64,000 nucleotides of DNA from Pseudoalteromonas caenipelagi (GTDB lineage: Bacteria > Pseudomonadota > Gammaproteobacteria > Enterobacterales > Alteromonadaceae): assembly GCF_013140855.1 (NCBI RefSeq), contig NZ_JABBPG010000001.1, positions 868,001-932,000 of the forward strand. The letters run 5' to 3'. This document shows positions 38,108 to 45,729 of the stretch, one piece after another. Both the position numbers and the translations under genes were made by a program. The notes below the pieces were generated by a model. The model was not told where the DNA came from. It saw only the letters and a program-made list of their open reading frames with translations, and did no database searches. Each line of letters opens with the position of its first letter. The stretch's first letter is position 1.

Positions 38108-38407
38108 TTAAGCTGACTCTCTTTGTTGAACAAGCTCAGTGGGTTCAAACTGCTCAATAAACGACAAAAAGTTAGGCTGGCCAAATAACATCATGATATC
38201 CAGCAACTGGCAGGCAGTTAGCTCTGTCTTACCTGATTCCCAGTTGGAAATCGTAGCCTGATCTACCGGCGTAACCAAGCTCTTTCCTAATTGAGCCTGA
38301 GTCAGCTTCATTTCGCGTCTTAACCTGCGGATTGTTGCAGGAATATACTGTCTAGCAGCCATAGTTTGCGCTTTGCGCACGCGCTCATTTCTTCGTATCG
38401 TATTCAT
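38108..38407 (-). CDS. XRE-family HTH regulator
   Basis: The 99-residue product has a basic N-terminal third and a lambda-repressor-type HTH: TIRRLRREMKLTQAQLGKSL followed by VDQATISNWESGKTELTACQ. The recognition helix is around DQATISNWESGK. The frame opens far upstream at 38563, but the earlier part has no coding character and the ATG at 38407 has GGAT nearby. It is divergent from another HTH gene (38635) with a palindrome in the shared spacer, an arrangement typical of mutually controlling regulators. Target genes are unknown. Confidence 0.75.
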   Translation of the reverse strand: MNTIRRNERVRKAQTMAARQYIPATIRRLRREMKLTQAQLGKSLVTPVDQATISNWESGKTELTACQLLDIMMLFGQPNFLSFIEQFEPTELVQQRESA

Positions 38408-38455
38408 TACATATCCGTATTTGGTAATGGCTAGCGTTTTGCCGCAACTCATGAT

Positions 38456-38472
38456 TTTGCCAAAACGGCAAA
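38456..38472. promoter_or_regulatory. Palindromic operator candidate between two HTH genes
   Basis: TTTGCC-AAAAC-GGCAAA is a perfect 6+6 dyad in the 227-base divergent spacer. A further half-site TTTTGCCG is at 38437-38444. The placement suits a Cro/CI-type regulator encoded on either side. Confidence 0.5.
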
Positions 38473-38634
38473 CAACTAAACGCTTAACGGCCCTAACTTT
38501 TCGCGAAGGTGATGAAATAAATATAAAATACTTCACCAAATTCACAGCCCCTAAAACCCCCAAATAGACAAGTCAATTTATTTGATGTAGCCTATCTGGG
38601 TCAACTGGTAAAATAATTGATCGGATTGGGTTAT

Positions 38635-39081
38635 ATGTCAAATACTTTTGCAACAAGATTAAAACAACTACGGATTTGTGTTGATGAGTCACAGATAAAC
38701 TTTGCGGAGATGTTAGAAATCCCAGTACCATCATACCGAAAGTATGAGAAAGGCGAGCGGGAACCCACACTTTCGGTGATTAGCAAATTTTTTGAACACC
38801 CGAAAACAAAGGTTTTTGCGCAATGGTTAATTACTGGCGAAAACTACCCCAATGCGACCACTAACAACCCAATTGGTGATAATACATATACACCTATTCT
38901 CTCTGAAGAAGAGTTTGAAAAACAGTTTGTAAGCAAAGCAAAAGAGACGTTGATGTTCTTATGTCATCTAGGTTGGTTTAAATCAACGAAAACTACAAAC
39001 TTTGAAACCAGTGGAAAGCTGTTATTGAGGGATTTAAAACCTATGCTGACAGGGTCATTTAAAAAAGCGAAAAGCGCATAA
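38635..39081 (+). CDS. HTH-domain protein, divergent partner of the XRE regulator
   Basis: The 148-residue product begins with an HTH-like domain: FATRLKQLRICVDESQINFA, then EMLEIPVPSYRKYEKGEREP and a helix ending VFAQWLITGE, the CI/XRE pattern with a Tyr-rich recognition helix. The C-terminal 90 residues (SEEEFEKQFVSKAKETLMFL onward) have no recognised domain and end in a basic tail. A TTG at 38617 opens the frame, but the ATG at 38635 fits the domain start. No phage genes are adjacent, so a lone prophage-remnant switch or a small regulatory pair is possible. Confidence 0.65.
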   Translation: MSNTFATRLKQLRICVDESQINFAEMLEIPVPSYRKYEKGEREPTLSVISKFFEHPKTKVFAQWLITGENYPNATTNNPIGDNTYTPILSEEEFEKQFVSKAKETLMFLCHLGWFKSTKTTNFETSGKLLLRDLKPMLTGSFKKAKSA

Positions 39082-39281
39082 TTTCACCTTCCTTTACCGA
39101 AGGTACACTGATGCAACTGCAGTGATGTAAAATCATCACCCTCACCTTTTTCAGTTGATACATAAAATAGCGCTGTCATTTATATTTTCTATTCAAAAAC
39201 TAACGCCCTCCAATCTAAATAGCACAATACGCATCTATCGTTCTAAATATCGAGCTATTAAAACACGACTCAAGGCTGAAT

Positions 39282-39303
39282 GTGCGGAGCATATTCTCCG
39301 CAC
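39282..39303 (-). terminator. Hairpin after the cyclophilin gene
   Basis: GTGCGGAG and CTCCGCAC pair perfectly around a 6-base loop, 10 bases past the stop on the minus strand. No T-run follows, so it may be a 3'-end stability element. Confidence 0.45.
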
Positions 39304-39312
39304 CACAATGAT

Positions 39313-40080
39313 TTACATGCGCTTTTTTGAAACAGCTAAACCAGCCATCAGCATTAATGAAAGAAACAATGACCCACCAGATGATGACGGAGTGCTTGGC
39401 TGAGGATCCGGTTCGACCGGTGTAGTAGTGATTAGAGTATTTTCTTTAGGTACTAAAGATTGCGCAGTGTTGGGCGCATCATCAATGACAGTAATTGCAT
39501 TAATGGTAATGAAGTTATTGCCTGCAGGCTGAGTATCTTTGTCTGTACACTGAGCAGCAGTAAAGTCGACTAACGGCGTGCTACCACATAACGGAATATG
39601 AGCTATCTTATCAACAACCTCCATCCCCCCATCAATCACTTGCCCAAATACGCTAAAACCACCATTTTGCACATCTAAATTTGCACTGTTGTCATTCAGG
39701 TTGAAGAACCACTGATTTGTTGCGCTGTCTTTTTTGCCACTCAGTTTAGCCATTGCTATCGTGCCTCTCACATTAGAAAGCTTAGGCTCATTTACAACTG
39801 GAGCATTTGTTTCTATGGCGTTAAGAGGGATCTTACCATCATAGTAAAAGCCACCACCTTGCACGACAAAATTAGTTTCAACGCGATGAATCACTGTGCC
39901 TTGGTAACTATCGGTATTTACATAATTTAGAAAATTCTCTACCGTCTTTGGTGTAATTTCATCGAACAAATTGACTTGAAATGTGCCTTGTGTTGTTTGA
40001 AATTCGACGATGGTTGCATTGGCTGCAACGCTACTTAAAAGTGAAGCTAGAAGTGCCGCGCATCTAATTTTGTTATTCAT
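39313..40080 (-). CDS. Exported cyclophilin-type peptidyl-prolyl isomerase with GlyGly-CTERM-like tail
   Basis: The 255-residue product has a signal peptide (CAALLASLLSSVAANA), then a cyclophilin domain: VEFQTTQGTFQVNLFDEITP, VENFLNYVNTDSYQGTVIHR, VVQGGGFYYDG, TNQWFFNLNDN and FSVFGQVIDGGMEVVDKI. A Pro/Ser-rich linker follows, then SSSGGSLFLSLMLMAGLAV and the basic end SKKRM. That last pattern is a GlyGly-CTERM-type sorting signal, cleaved by rhombosortase in marine gammaproteobacteria that have a type II secretion system. It is therefore probably surface-bound or released. It stands alone; the start codon is preceded by GAGA. Confidence 0.85.
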   Translation of the reverse strand: MNNKIRCAALLASLLSSVAANATIVEFQTTQGTFQVNLFDEITPKTVENFLNYVNTDSYQGTVIHRVETNFVVQGGGFYYDGKIPLNAIETNAPVVNEPKLSNVRGTIAMAKLSGKKDSATNQWFFNLNDNSANLDVQNGGFSVFGQVIDGGMEVVDKIAHIPLCGSTPLVDFTAAQCTDKDTQPAGNNFITINAITVIDDAPNTAQSLVPKENTLITTTPVEPDPQPSTPSSSGGSLFLSLMLMAGLAVSKKRM

Positions 40081-40511
40081 GTATAATCTCTACTCACCTA
40101 GTACAATCTAGTTAATTTATTGTTATATAAAAATCAGCTGTTGATTCTACAGCAACAAATGATTTTTCTCGATAGAAAATAACACTTGATAACATTTACG
40201 TTCACTATTATTACAGATAGATTTCACATGGTTTCGAAATACGTCCAGCGAGTGTTCTCCCATATAAGTTACGAGCTAGTATAAGTTATGCTCAAACTGT
40301 TCAATATTAAACCAATACAGCACTAACGTGCTAATTTTGCAATGAATCCCCGCCAAACATGCTTTATGATGCGTGTCAAATTATTTATTAATTTGGGACA
40401 AATAAGACATGAGCAATTCTCCTGATGCAACGGCGACAGTTCGATATCAACTAACACGCCTGAAACAACAATCTCTTAAATCCCAGTAGGTAAAAGCATC
40501 TCGAATGCTCA
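40081..40511. other. Gene-poor stretch upstream of the cyclophilin gene
   Basis: About 430 AT-rich bases. It must carry the cyclophilin promoter. The only frame of note is 40409-40489 on the plus strand (ATG to TAG, 26 codons, starting MSNSPDATATVRYQL), which could be the start of a truncated gene but has no good ribosome site. Confidence 0.45.
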
Positions 40512-40649
40512 CTAAACGAGTGTGTAGTAGATCTTGTAAAGCCATGTGGCTTTAGGTTTAGCCAACAAAGTGAGTATTGTTGCTATGGCTATCACTGCAG
40601 CTGATACAATGACAGCAATATACGAAATAACCTTCCTTCTAATTCGCAC
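40512..40649 (-). CDS. Small single-span membrane protein, 45 residues
   Basis: This frame starts with GTG at 40649 preceded by AAGAAGG at a six-base spacing, one of the best ribosome sites in the window. The product has a basic N-terminus (MRIRRKV), one strongly hydrophobic helix at residues about 8-30 (AVIVSAAVIAIATILTLLA) and a short tail with KPKATWLYKIYY. The topology predicted by the positive residues is N-in with a short periplasmic end, though both ends are basic. It lies 101 bases after the acetyltransferase gene on the same strand. The family is not recognised. Confidence 0.55.
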   Translation of the reverse strand: MRIRRKVISYIAVIVSAAVIAIATILTLLAKPKATWLYKIYYTLV

Positions 40650-40750
40650 TGCTTACCTTCTTAAAAACCACATTAAAGCGATAAAACGCCAACTTTTTGT
40701 GGATTTATGATGTTTATTTAGGAGTCTGTGCGCATTACCAAAGAAGATCG

Positions 40751-41182
40751 TTATATTTTTTTAACATAAATATCTGGTTTATGAATTTGCATTAGCGGTT
40801 TGGCATCAGTTACTTGCTCAAAACCAAACTGAGTATATAAAGAATGAGCATCTCGGGTTGCGAGCATGGTGCGTCTTAGGCCTTGTAATTCAGGATGAGA
40901 TATTACCTCTGACAATATCTTTTTACTTAATCCTTGTCCCCTAAAATCAGGCAACACAAATACATCAGCCAAATAGCCAAAAGTTGCTTTGTCGGTAATG
41001 ACCCGAGCAAATGCTAGCAGCCCAACTTCTTCTTCTATCACTGCAAAATTCACACTATTTTCAATGGCTTTTTGCAGTGTTTTTTTAGGAATATGCTCAG
41101 CCCAATAAGATTGTTCAATATAGTTATGTATAGTGTCAAAGTGTTTGAGTATTTCAGCGGTGTTTGTTGTAAGGTACTGCAC
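40751..41182 (-). CDS. GNAT-family N-acetyltransferase
   Basis: The 143-residue product is a compact GNAT enzyme. Motif A, which binds the acetyl-CoA pyrophosphate, is seen as LADVFVLPDFRGQGLSKKIL; the C-terminal motif LYTQFGFEQV is also typical. The segment FAVIEEEVGLLAFARVI is the preceding beta sheet. The substrate cannot be told. The start is GTG with GGAG seven bases upstream. It lies between the AbgT transporter gene and the small membrane protein gene, all on the minus strand with gaps of 75-100 bases. Confidence 0.88.
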   Translation of the reverse strand: MQYLTTNTAEILKHFDTIHNYIEQSYWAEHIPKKTLQKAIENSVNFAVIEEEVGLLAFARVITDKATFGYLADVFVLPDFRGQGLSKKILSEVISHPELQGLRRTMLATRDAHSLYTQFGFEQVTDAKPLMQIHKPDIYVKKI

Positions 41183-41257
41183 AGTTTGGCTCCTTGTGGC
41201 GACATAAATATACCTTAAAAAATATCACCAACAAGGCGCCAAAACTAGCTAATTTAT

Positions 41258-42811
41258 TTACATATTTAAATATTCATAACTTGCCTGTAAACCAAGAGGA
41301 ATACCTAATCCCCAGTAAGCAAGCAAGAACAGGCTCCAGCCAATTAAAAATGCAATTGAGTAGGGCAACATCATAGCAATTAAAGTACCTATACCTGTAC
41401 CTTTAACATACTTTTGACAGTACACAACAACCAGTGGGAAGTAAGGCATCAACGGCGTGATAATGTTTGAACTGGAATCGCCTACCCGATAAGCCGCTTG
41501 GCTTAAATCTGGTGAGATCCCTAGCTGCATTAACATAGGCACAAAAATAGGCCCAAGTAACGCCCATTTTGCAGAACTAGAACCAACAAATAGGTTTACA
41601 AATGCCGTCAAGAAAATAATACCAATAACGGTAATGCTGCTTGGCAATGCCATAGCTTTAAGCACCTCAGCACCTTCAATTGCTAACAGTGCGCCCAAAT
41701 TTGATTGCGCAAACGCAGAAATAAATAACGCACAGAAAAATGCCATTACAATGTAATAAGCCATACTGCCCATAGACTTACTCATGGCATCAATCATGTC
41801 TTTTGATGATTTGAAAGTACCCACCATGAACCCAAACACCATACCTGGGATCCAAAATAGTAAAAAGATGAGTGGCACTATTGATTGCATTAAGGGCGCG
41901 CTAAAATCAGTCAATGACCCTGCAGGGCTGCGCAGGGCTGAGCTTTCACCACTGGCGGCATAAGCTAATAGCGCAAGACCCGCAATCATAACGCTTGACG
42001 CAACATAAAAACCTTTGCGTTCTTTATCTGTTACTTCGTGAAACTCTGGCAGGTTCTCTGTGTCACCATCAATTGGAGTATTTTTTAAGCGTGGTTCAAT
42101 GATTTTATCTGTTATATACCAACCTAACAGAATGATAAACACACTAGATGCCGAAGTAAAAAACCAGTTATTCAATGGATTAATCGACATTTGTGGATCA
42201 ATAATATGCGCCGCACTTTGCGTAAAACTTTGCAATAGCGGGTCAATGCCAGAGGGAATAAAGTTAGCGCTAAAGCCCCCACTTACACCGGCAAAAGCTG
42301 CCGCAATACCCGCCAGAGGATGGCGTCCCATAGCATAATAAATCACACCGGCAATTGGGATCACCAAAACGTAACCGGCATCAGTCGCCGTATGACTCAC
42401 GATTGCTATCAAAATGATTGACGGAGTTAATAATGACTGTGGGGTGCGCTTAAGCATCAACTTAAGACCAGCGTTGATATAACCTGAGTGTTCAGCAACG
42501 CCAACACCCAACATGGCAACGAGTACCACGCCCAATGGTGCAAAACCTGTAAAGGTTTTAACCATTGATGATAAAAAAAGTGCGAGCGCATCTGCACTGA
42601 GCAAGTTGTGTACTACAATTGCTTGCCCAGTTCTTGGGTCAATTGATTCAAATTGCGTATTCGAAAAGGCCCAAGATAATAACCAGATCAATAACATAGA
42701 AAATAAAAAGATCATGGCCGGATCTGGTAATTTATTCCCAACCCGCTCTATAAAGTTTAAAAAACGAGCCACTGCGCCATTACTAACTTCACTATTCGCT
42801 TGTGATTCCAT
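41258..42811 (-). CDS. AbgT-family transporter
   Basis: This 517-residue membrane protein follows the AbgT family (p-aminobenzoyl-glutamate transporter of E. coli, MtrF of Neisseria): FLNFIERVGNKLPDPAMIFL at the start, then APLGVVLVAMLGVGVAEHSG, VSHTATDAGYVLVIPIAGVI, FAGVSGGFSANFIPSGIDPL and, in the C-terminal half, FVNLFVGSSSAKWALLGPIF with GDSSSNIITPLMPYFPLVV. It has about a dozen hydrophobic segments and two re-entrant-hairpin-like parts. The family moves PABA-glutamate or exports sulfonamides; which applies here is unknown. AAGGA precedes the ATG. Confidence 0.92.
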   Translation of the reverse strand: MESQANSEVSNGAVARFLNFIERVGNKLPDPAMIFLFSMLLIWLLSWAFSNTQFESIDPRTGQAIVVHNLLSADALALFLSSMVKTFTGFAPLGVVLVAMLGVGVAEHSGYINAGLKLMLKRTPQSLLTPSIILIAIVSHTATDAGYVLVIPIAGVIYYAMGRHPLAGIAAAFAGVSGGFSANFIPSGIDPLLQSFTQSAAHIIDPQMSINPLNNWFFTSASSVFIILLGWYITDKIIEPRLKNTPIDGDTENLPEFHEVTDKERKGFYVASSVMIAGLALLAYAASGESSALRSPAGSLTDFSAPLMQSIVPLIFLLFWIPGMVFGFMVGTFKSSKDMIDAMSKSMGSMAYYIVMAFFCALFISAFAQSNLGALLAIEGAEVLKAMALPSSITVIGIIFLTAFVNLFVGSSSAKWALLGPIFVPMLMQLGISPDLSQAAYRVGDSSSNIITPLMPYFPLVVVYCQKYVKGTGIGTLIAMMLPYSIAFLIGWSLFLLAYWGLGIPLGLQASYEYLNM

Positions 42812-42972
42812 AGTTGTTCCTTAATAAAAAAGTCGGCTAACTGTACCTTAACTTTATTGATCGGAGCAATAAATCAGACGAATGATAACTACATAAATTT
42901 AACATTCAGCTCAATAACTGTTCTCAGAAATAGACTATTCTTATTGAAACACCGTGCCTAAGGATAATAGTG

Positions 42973-43824
42973 ATGATCAATATCGATGATAAAATTATCA
43001 AAGACATAAAACGTGGCTTTAATTTACCGCCAAAGCCCGAGCTGTTAGAACGCCTGCAATCTGAGCTTCAGCAACCCGAGCCTGAGCTAAATCAAATAGC
43101 TCAGTTAATTGCCACTGATTTATCTACTTCCGCTGCCGTTTTAAAAGTGATCAACTCACCGACTTATGGCATGTCACGCACCATCACCGACATTAAACAA
43201 GCCGTTATGTTTTTGGGCTTGGATAGCGTGACGCAACTGGTTACGGGTTGTTTATTACAACAGGCTTTTGAACAAACCAAGTGCTGTATTAGCTTAGAGC
43301 GCTTTTGGGATACTTCTAGCGAAATTGCCGCTATTTCTACCCTTATCGGTAAAAAAGTAAAATCAAAAGTACCATCAGAGAACTTACATATGCTTGGCTT
43401 GTTCCATGATGCGGGTATACCTGCAATGGCGGTAAAATACCCAGACTACGTAAAGCTGCTCAATGAAGCCAATAACAATGATGCTTCTTTGATTGCCCTT
43501 GAAGGCAAGGTATATAACACCAGTCACACGGTTGTTGGATTTTATCTGGCATCTAGCTGGCATTTACCCAAACAGATATGCCAACTCATTCTACGCCATC
43601 ATGATACCGAGTTTTTATTTGAGCCACACGACCAAGAATCTTTAATTAGCTATGCCACATTAAAAATGGCTGAAAATTTAGTCCATACCCAAAAACGGTT
43701 TGTTTCAACACCGGACTGGCCTCTTGTCAAAAATGAAGTGCTTAATGTATTAGAAATCGACGAAGATGATTATCAGGATATTTTGGAAGATACTCAGGAT
43801 TATTTTCAGGAGCGCTTTGGCTAG
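42973..43824 (+). CDS. HDOD domain protein
   Basis: The 283-residue product is mostly one HDOD domain: FNLPPKPELLERLQSEL, IATDLSTSAAVLKVINSPTY, GMSRTITDIKQAVMFLGLDS, then SLERFWDTSSEIAAIS, NLHMLGLFHDAGIPAMA and CQLILRHHDTEFL. HDOD domains are HD-GYP relatives that lack phosphodiesterase activity and act in signal transduction, often with c-di-GMP or chemotaxis networks. There is no second output domain. A GTG at 42970 is also possible, but the ATG at 42973 has AAGGA eight bases upstream. It is divergent from the AbgT gene. Confidence 0.9.
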   Translation: MINIDDKIIKDIKRGFNLPPKPELLERLQSELQQPEPELNQIAQLIATDLSTSAAVLKVINSPTYGMSRTITDIKQAVMFLGLDSVTQLVTGCLLQQAFEQTKCCISLERFWDTSSEIAAISTLIGKKVKSKVPSENLHMLGLFHDAGIPAMAVKYPDYVKLLNEANNNDASLIALEGKVYNTSHTVVGFYLASSWHLPKQICQLILRHHDTEFLFEPHDQESLISYATLKMAENLVHTQKRFVSTPDWPLVKNEVLNVLEIDEDDYQDILEDTQDYFQERFG

Positions 43825-43928
43825 AGACGCTACTGGCGCTTATTAAAAACACCTCGTTAATGTTAACTTTCTGTTTAGTTTTAAATACGTAAACGCTAAT
43901 ATGGCACAAAAAATAATAAGGAATATCT

Positions 43929-45158
43929 GTGCTATTAGCATTAAAAAGCAAATTCGATACACTTGGGTCAACGTTAGGCCCAGGCATATTGATGGCCACG
44001 GCCGCAATTGGAGGCTCTCACTTGGTTGCGGCAACCCAAGCTGGCGCATTATTTGGCTGGCAACTGCTGTGGTTAATTGTTGTAGTTAACCTACTCAAGT
44101 ACCCCTTTTTTCGCTTTGGTGTAGAGTACACGTTACTCAGTAAGCAAAGTTTGGTTGCCGGCTATCAGCAACAGGGTAAAGCGATATTCTTCGCCTTTGT
44201 GGGGCTGAATATTATTGCGGCCATTGTTAATACTGCTGGCGTTCTTTTGCTCACTGCCAGCTTATTACATTATGCACTGCCTTGGAAAATAGATATTACG
44301 GTTTTGTGTTTTGCGCTCCTAGCCCTATGTTTAGCCATTTTATTGCTTGGCCACTATAAGCTACTCGACAAAGCCAGTAAGTGGATCATGGCAACGCTTA
44401 CGCTATCCACAGTCGCTGCGCTTTGCGTAGCCATATCTCAAGGTGCTGCAAACCCTCCTCCGGCAACACCACCAGAGCCATTTCAAATGGCGATGCTAGG
44501 CTTTTTAGTAGTATTAATGGGTTGGATGCCAGCCCCAATCGAGATTTCCGCTATTAATTCGTTATGGCTAAAAGCAAAAACCCGCACCAGTGATTTAACC
44601 CTAAAACAGGGCTTATTTGACTTTAATTTAGGCTATGGTCTGACCGCGTTACTTGCCGTGGTATTTTTCTCGCTCGGCGTACTCATTCAATATGGTAGTA
44701 GCACCAAAATCGAACTGGCAGGCATTGCATTTAGCCAACAGTTAATCAGTATGTATACACAAACGATAGGTGCTTGGTCACATTCACTTGTTGCTGCCAT
44801 TGCATTTTTATGTATGTTTGGCACTACTCTCACAGTACTTGATGGCTATGCTCGTACATTAAATGAGTCGTTATTGTTAACGAAAAAGTCAGTGCCTAAA
44901 TATTGCCTTTCTGTGTTGGTGTTAGTTCAAGCTATCTTAGGAATGAGTGTGGTACTGTTTTTTAAAGCCAACTTAAAAGAGATGTTAACCTTTGCTATGA
45001 CGCTGGCGTTTGTTACTACCCCAGTGTTCGCTTGGTTTAACTATCGATTGATGAGCGTGATTAATAAAAAACCGACAGGATTTATAAAGGTATTAAGCTG
45101 GCTGGGGTTAGCGTACTTATTTGGCTTTACACTACTGTTTTTATATTGGAAGTTTTAA
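43929..45158 (+). CDS. NRAMP-like membrane transporter lacking the DPGN motif
   Basis: The 409-residue product has the length, about eleven membrane segments and starting motif of the NRAMP family (TLGPGILMATAAIGGSHLVA, then ATQAGALFGWQLLW). However the first-helix Asp-Pro-Gly-Asn that binds Mn/Fe in true NRAMPs is replaced by a GGS-containing segment. In the sixth helix the Met-Pro of the metal site is kept (GWMPAPIEISAINSLW). It is therefore a divergent branch whose ion is uncertain. The start is GTG with AAGGA six bases upstream. The gene stands alone and is followed by a 9-bp hairpin. Confidence 0.8.
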   Translation: MLLALKSKFDTLGSTLGPGILMATAAIGGSHLVAATQAGALFGWQLLWLIVVVNLLKYPFFRFGVEYTLLSKQSLVAGYQQQGKAIFFAFVGLNIIAAIVNTAGVLLLTASLLHYALPWKIDITVLCFALLALCLAILLLGHYKLLDKASKWIMATLTLSTVAALCVAISQGAANPPPATPPEPFQMAMLGFLVVLMGWMPAPIEISAINSLWLKAKTRTSDLTLKQGLFDFNLGYGLTALLAVVFFSLGVLIQYGSSTKIELAGIAFSQQLISMYTQTIGAWSHSLVAAIAFLCMFGTTLTVLDGYARTLNESLLLTKKSVPKYCLSVLVLVQAILGMSVVLFFKANLKEMLTFAMTLAFVTTPVFAWFNYRLMSVINKKPTGFIKVLSWLGLAYLFGFTLLFLYWKF

Positions 45159-45165
45159 AAATGAA

Positions 45166-45193
45166 ACAGCCACCTACTGTTAATGGTGGCTGT
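45166..45193. terminator. Hairpin between convergent NRAMP-like and small membrane protein genes
   Basis: ACAGCCACC and GGTGGCTGT pair perfectly across a 10-base loop. T-runs are weak on both sides. Confidence 0.6.
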
Positions 45194-45205
45194 CTTATCA
45201 ATGGT

Positions 45206-45646
45206 TTATCGTCTTAGTCGGCAAATTATAAAAAGACTTATCACACACAATATATTTAAATAAAAGTTACCTAATGGGAAGTAATCTTCAAAAAAGGTAT
45301 CAAGGGAAAAGTTTGTCACATACCCTCTTAACCCTAAAGAGCATATTACAGAAAGTGCAATCGCGTACACTGTAATAACTACAGCACATAAATTTATATA
45401 AAAATCATACCCTTTATTTAATTTTCTTAAACGCTCAGAGAAAATCATTGCTAAAGCAGCTGGAGCCAAACAGTTAGATGCAAATAAAACTATCAGCCAA
45501 ATAACATCAGGATCATGATTGATACTCAACCCTGGTCCCAAAAAAGGTGTCAATAATAACTCTAGAAAAATCGGGAATATAACAGATACTAATAGCGCAA
45601 AGATTATGGACCGATTTAAGTAATAAACATTGTGGTTTTCTAACAT
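45206..45646 (-). CDS. Hypothetical four-helix membrane protein
   Basis: The 146-residue product has four hydrophobic helices (about residues 13-35, 47-68, 84-105 and 127-142), a short loop PGLSINHDPD between the first two, and a positively charged end CRLRR. AGAGG lies nine bases before the ATG. I do not recognise the family. The DNA is more AT-rich than the neighbours, which fits either an acquired gene or the Phe/Ile/Leu-rich protein. It is convergent with the NRAMP-like gene and 83 bases from the next gene on its own strand. Confidence 0.7.
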   Translation of the reverse strand: MLENHNVYYLNRSIIFALLVSVIFPIFLELLLTPFLGPGLSINHDPDVIWLIVLFASNCLAPAALAMIFSERLRKLNKGYDFYINLCAVVITVYAIALSVICSLGLRGYVTNFSLDTFFEDYFPLGNFYLNILCVISLFIICRLRR

Positions 45647-45729
45647 AGTAGTTTACCTCTTAACACAAATATAGAGGGTGAGATTTCGAGGAAATTTACA
45701 ATATCCGCGACACCCCACTCACACGGATG

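Noticed and set aside
39155..39403. 82-codon plus-strand frame
   Set aside because: Runs into the convergent cyclophilin gene and includes the hairpin at 39282-39303; no domain or ribosome site.
36900..41200. Genomic island or prophage
   Set aside because: HTH pair, pseudogene and repeats hint at turnover, but there is no integrase, transposase, tRNA, att repeat or phage structural gene.
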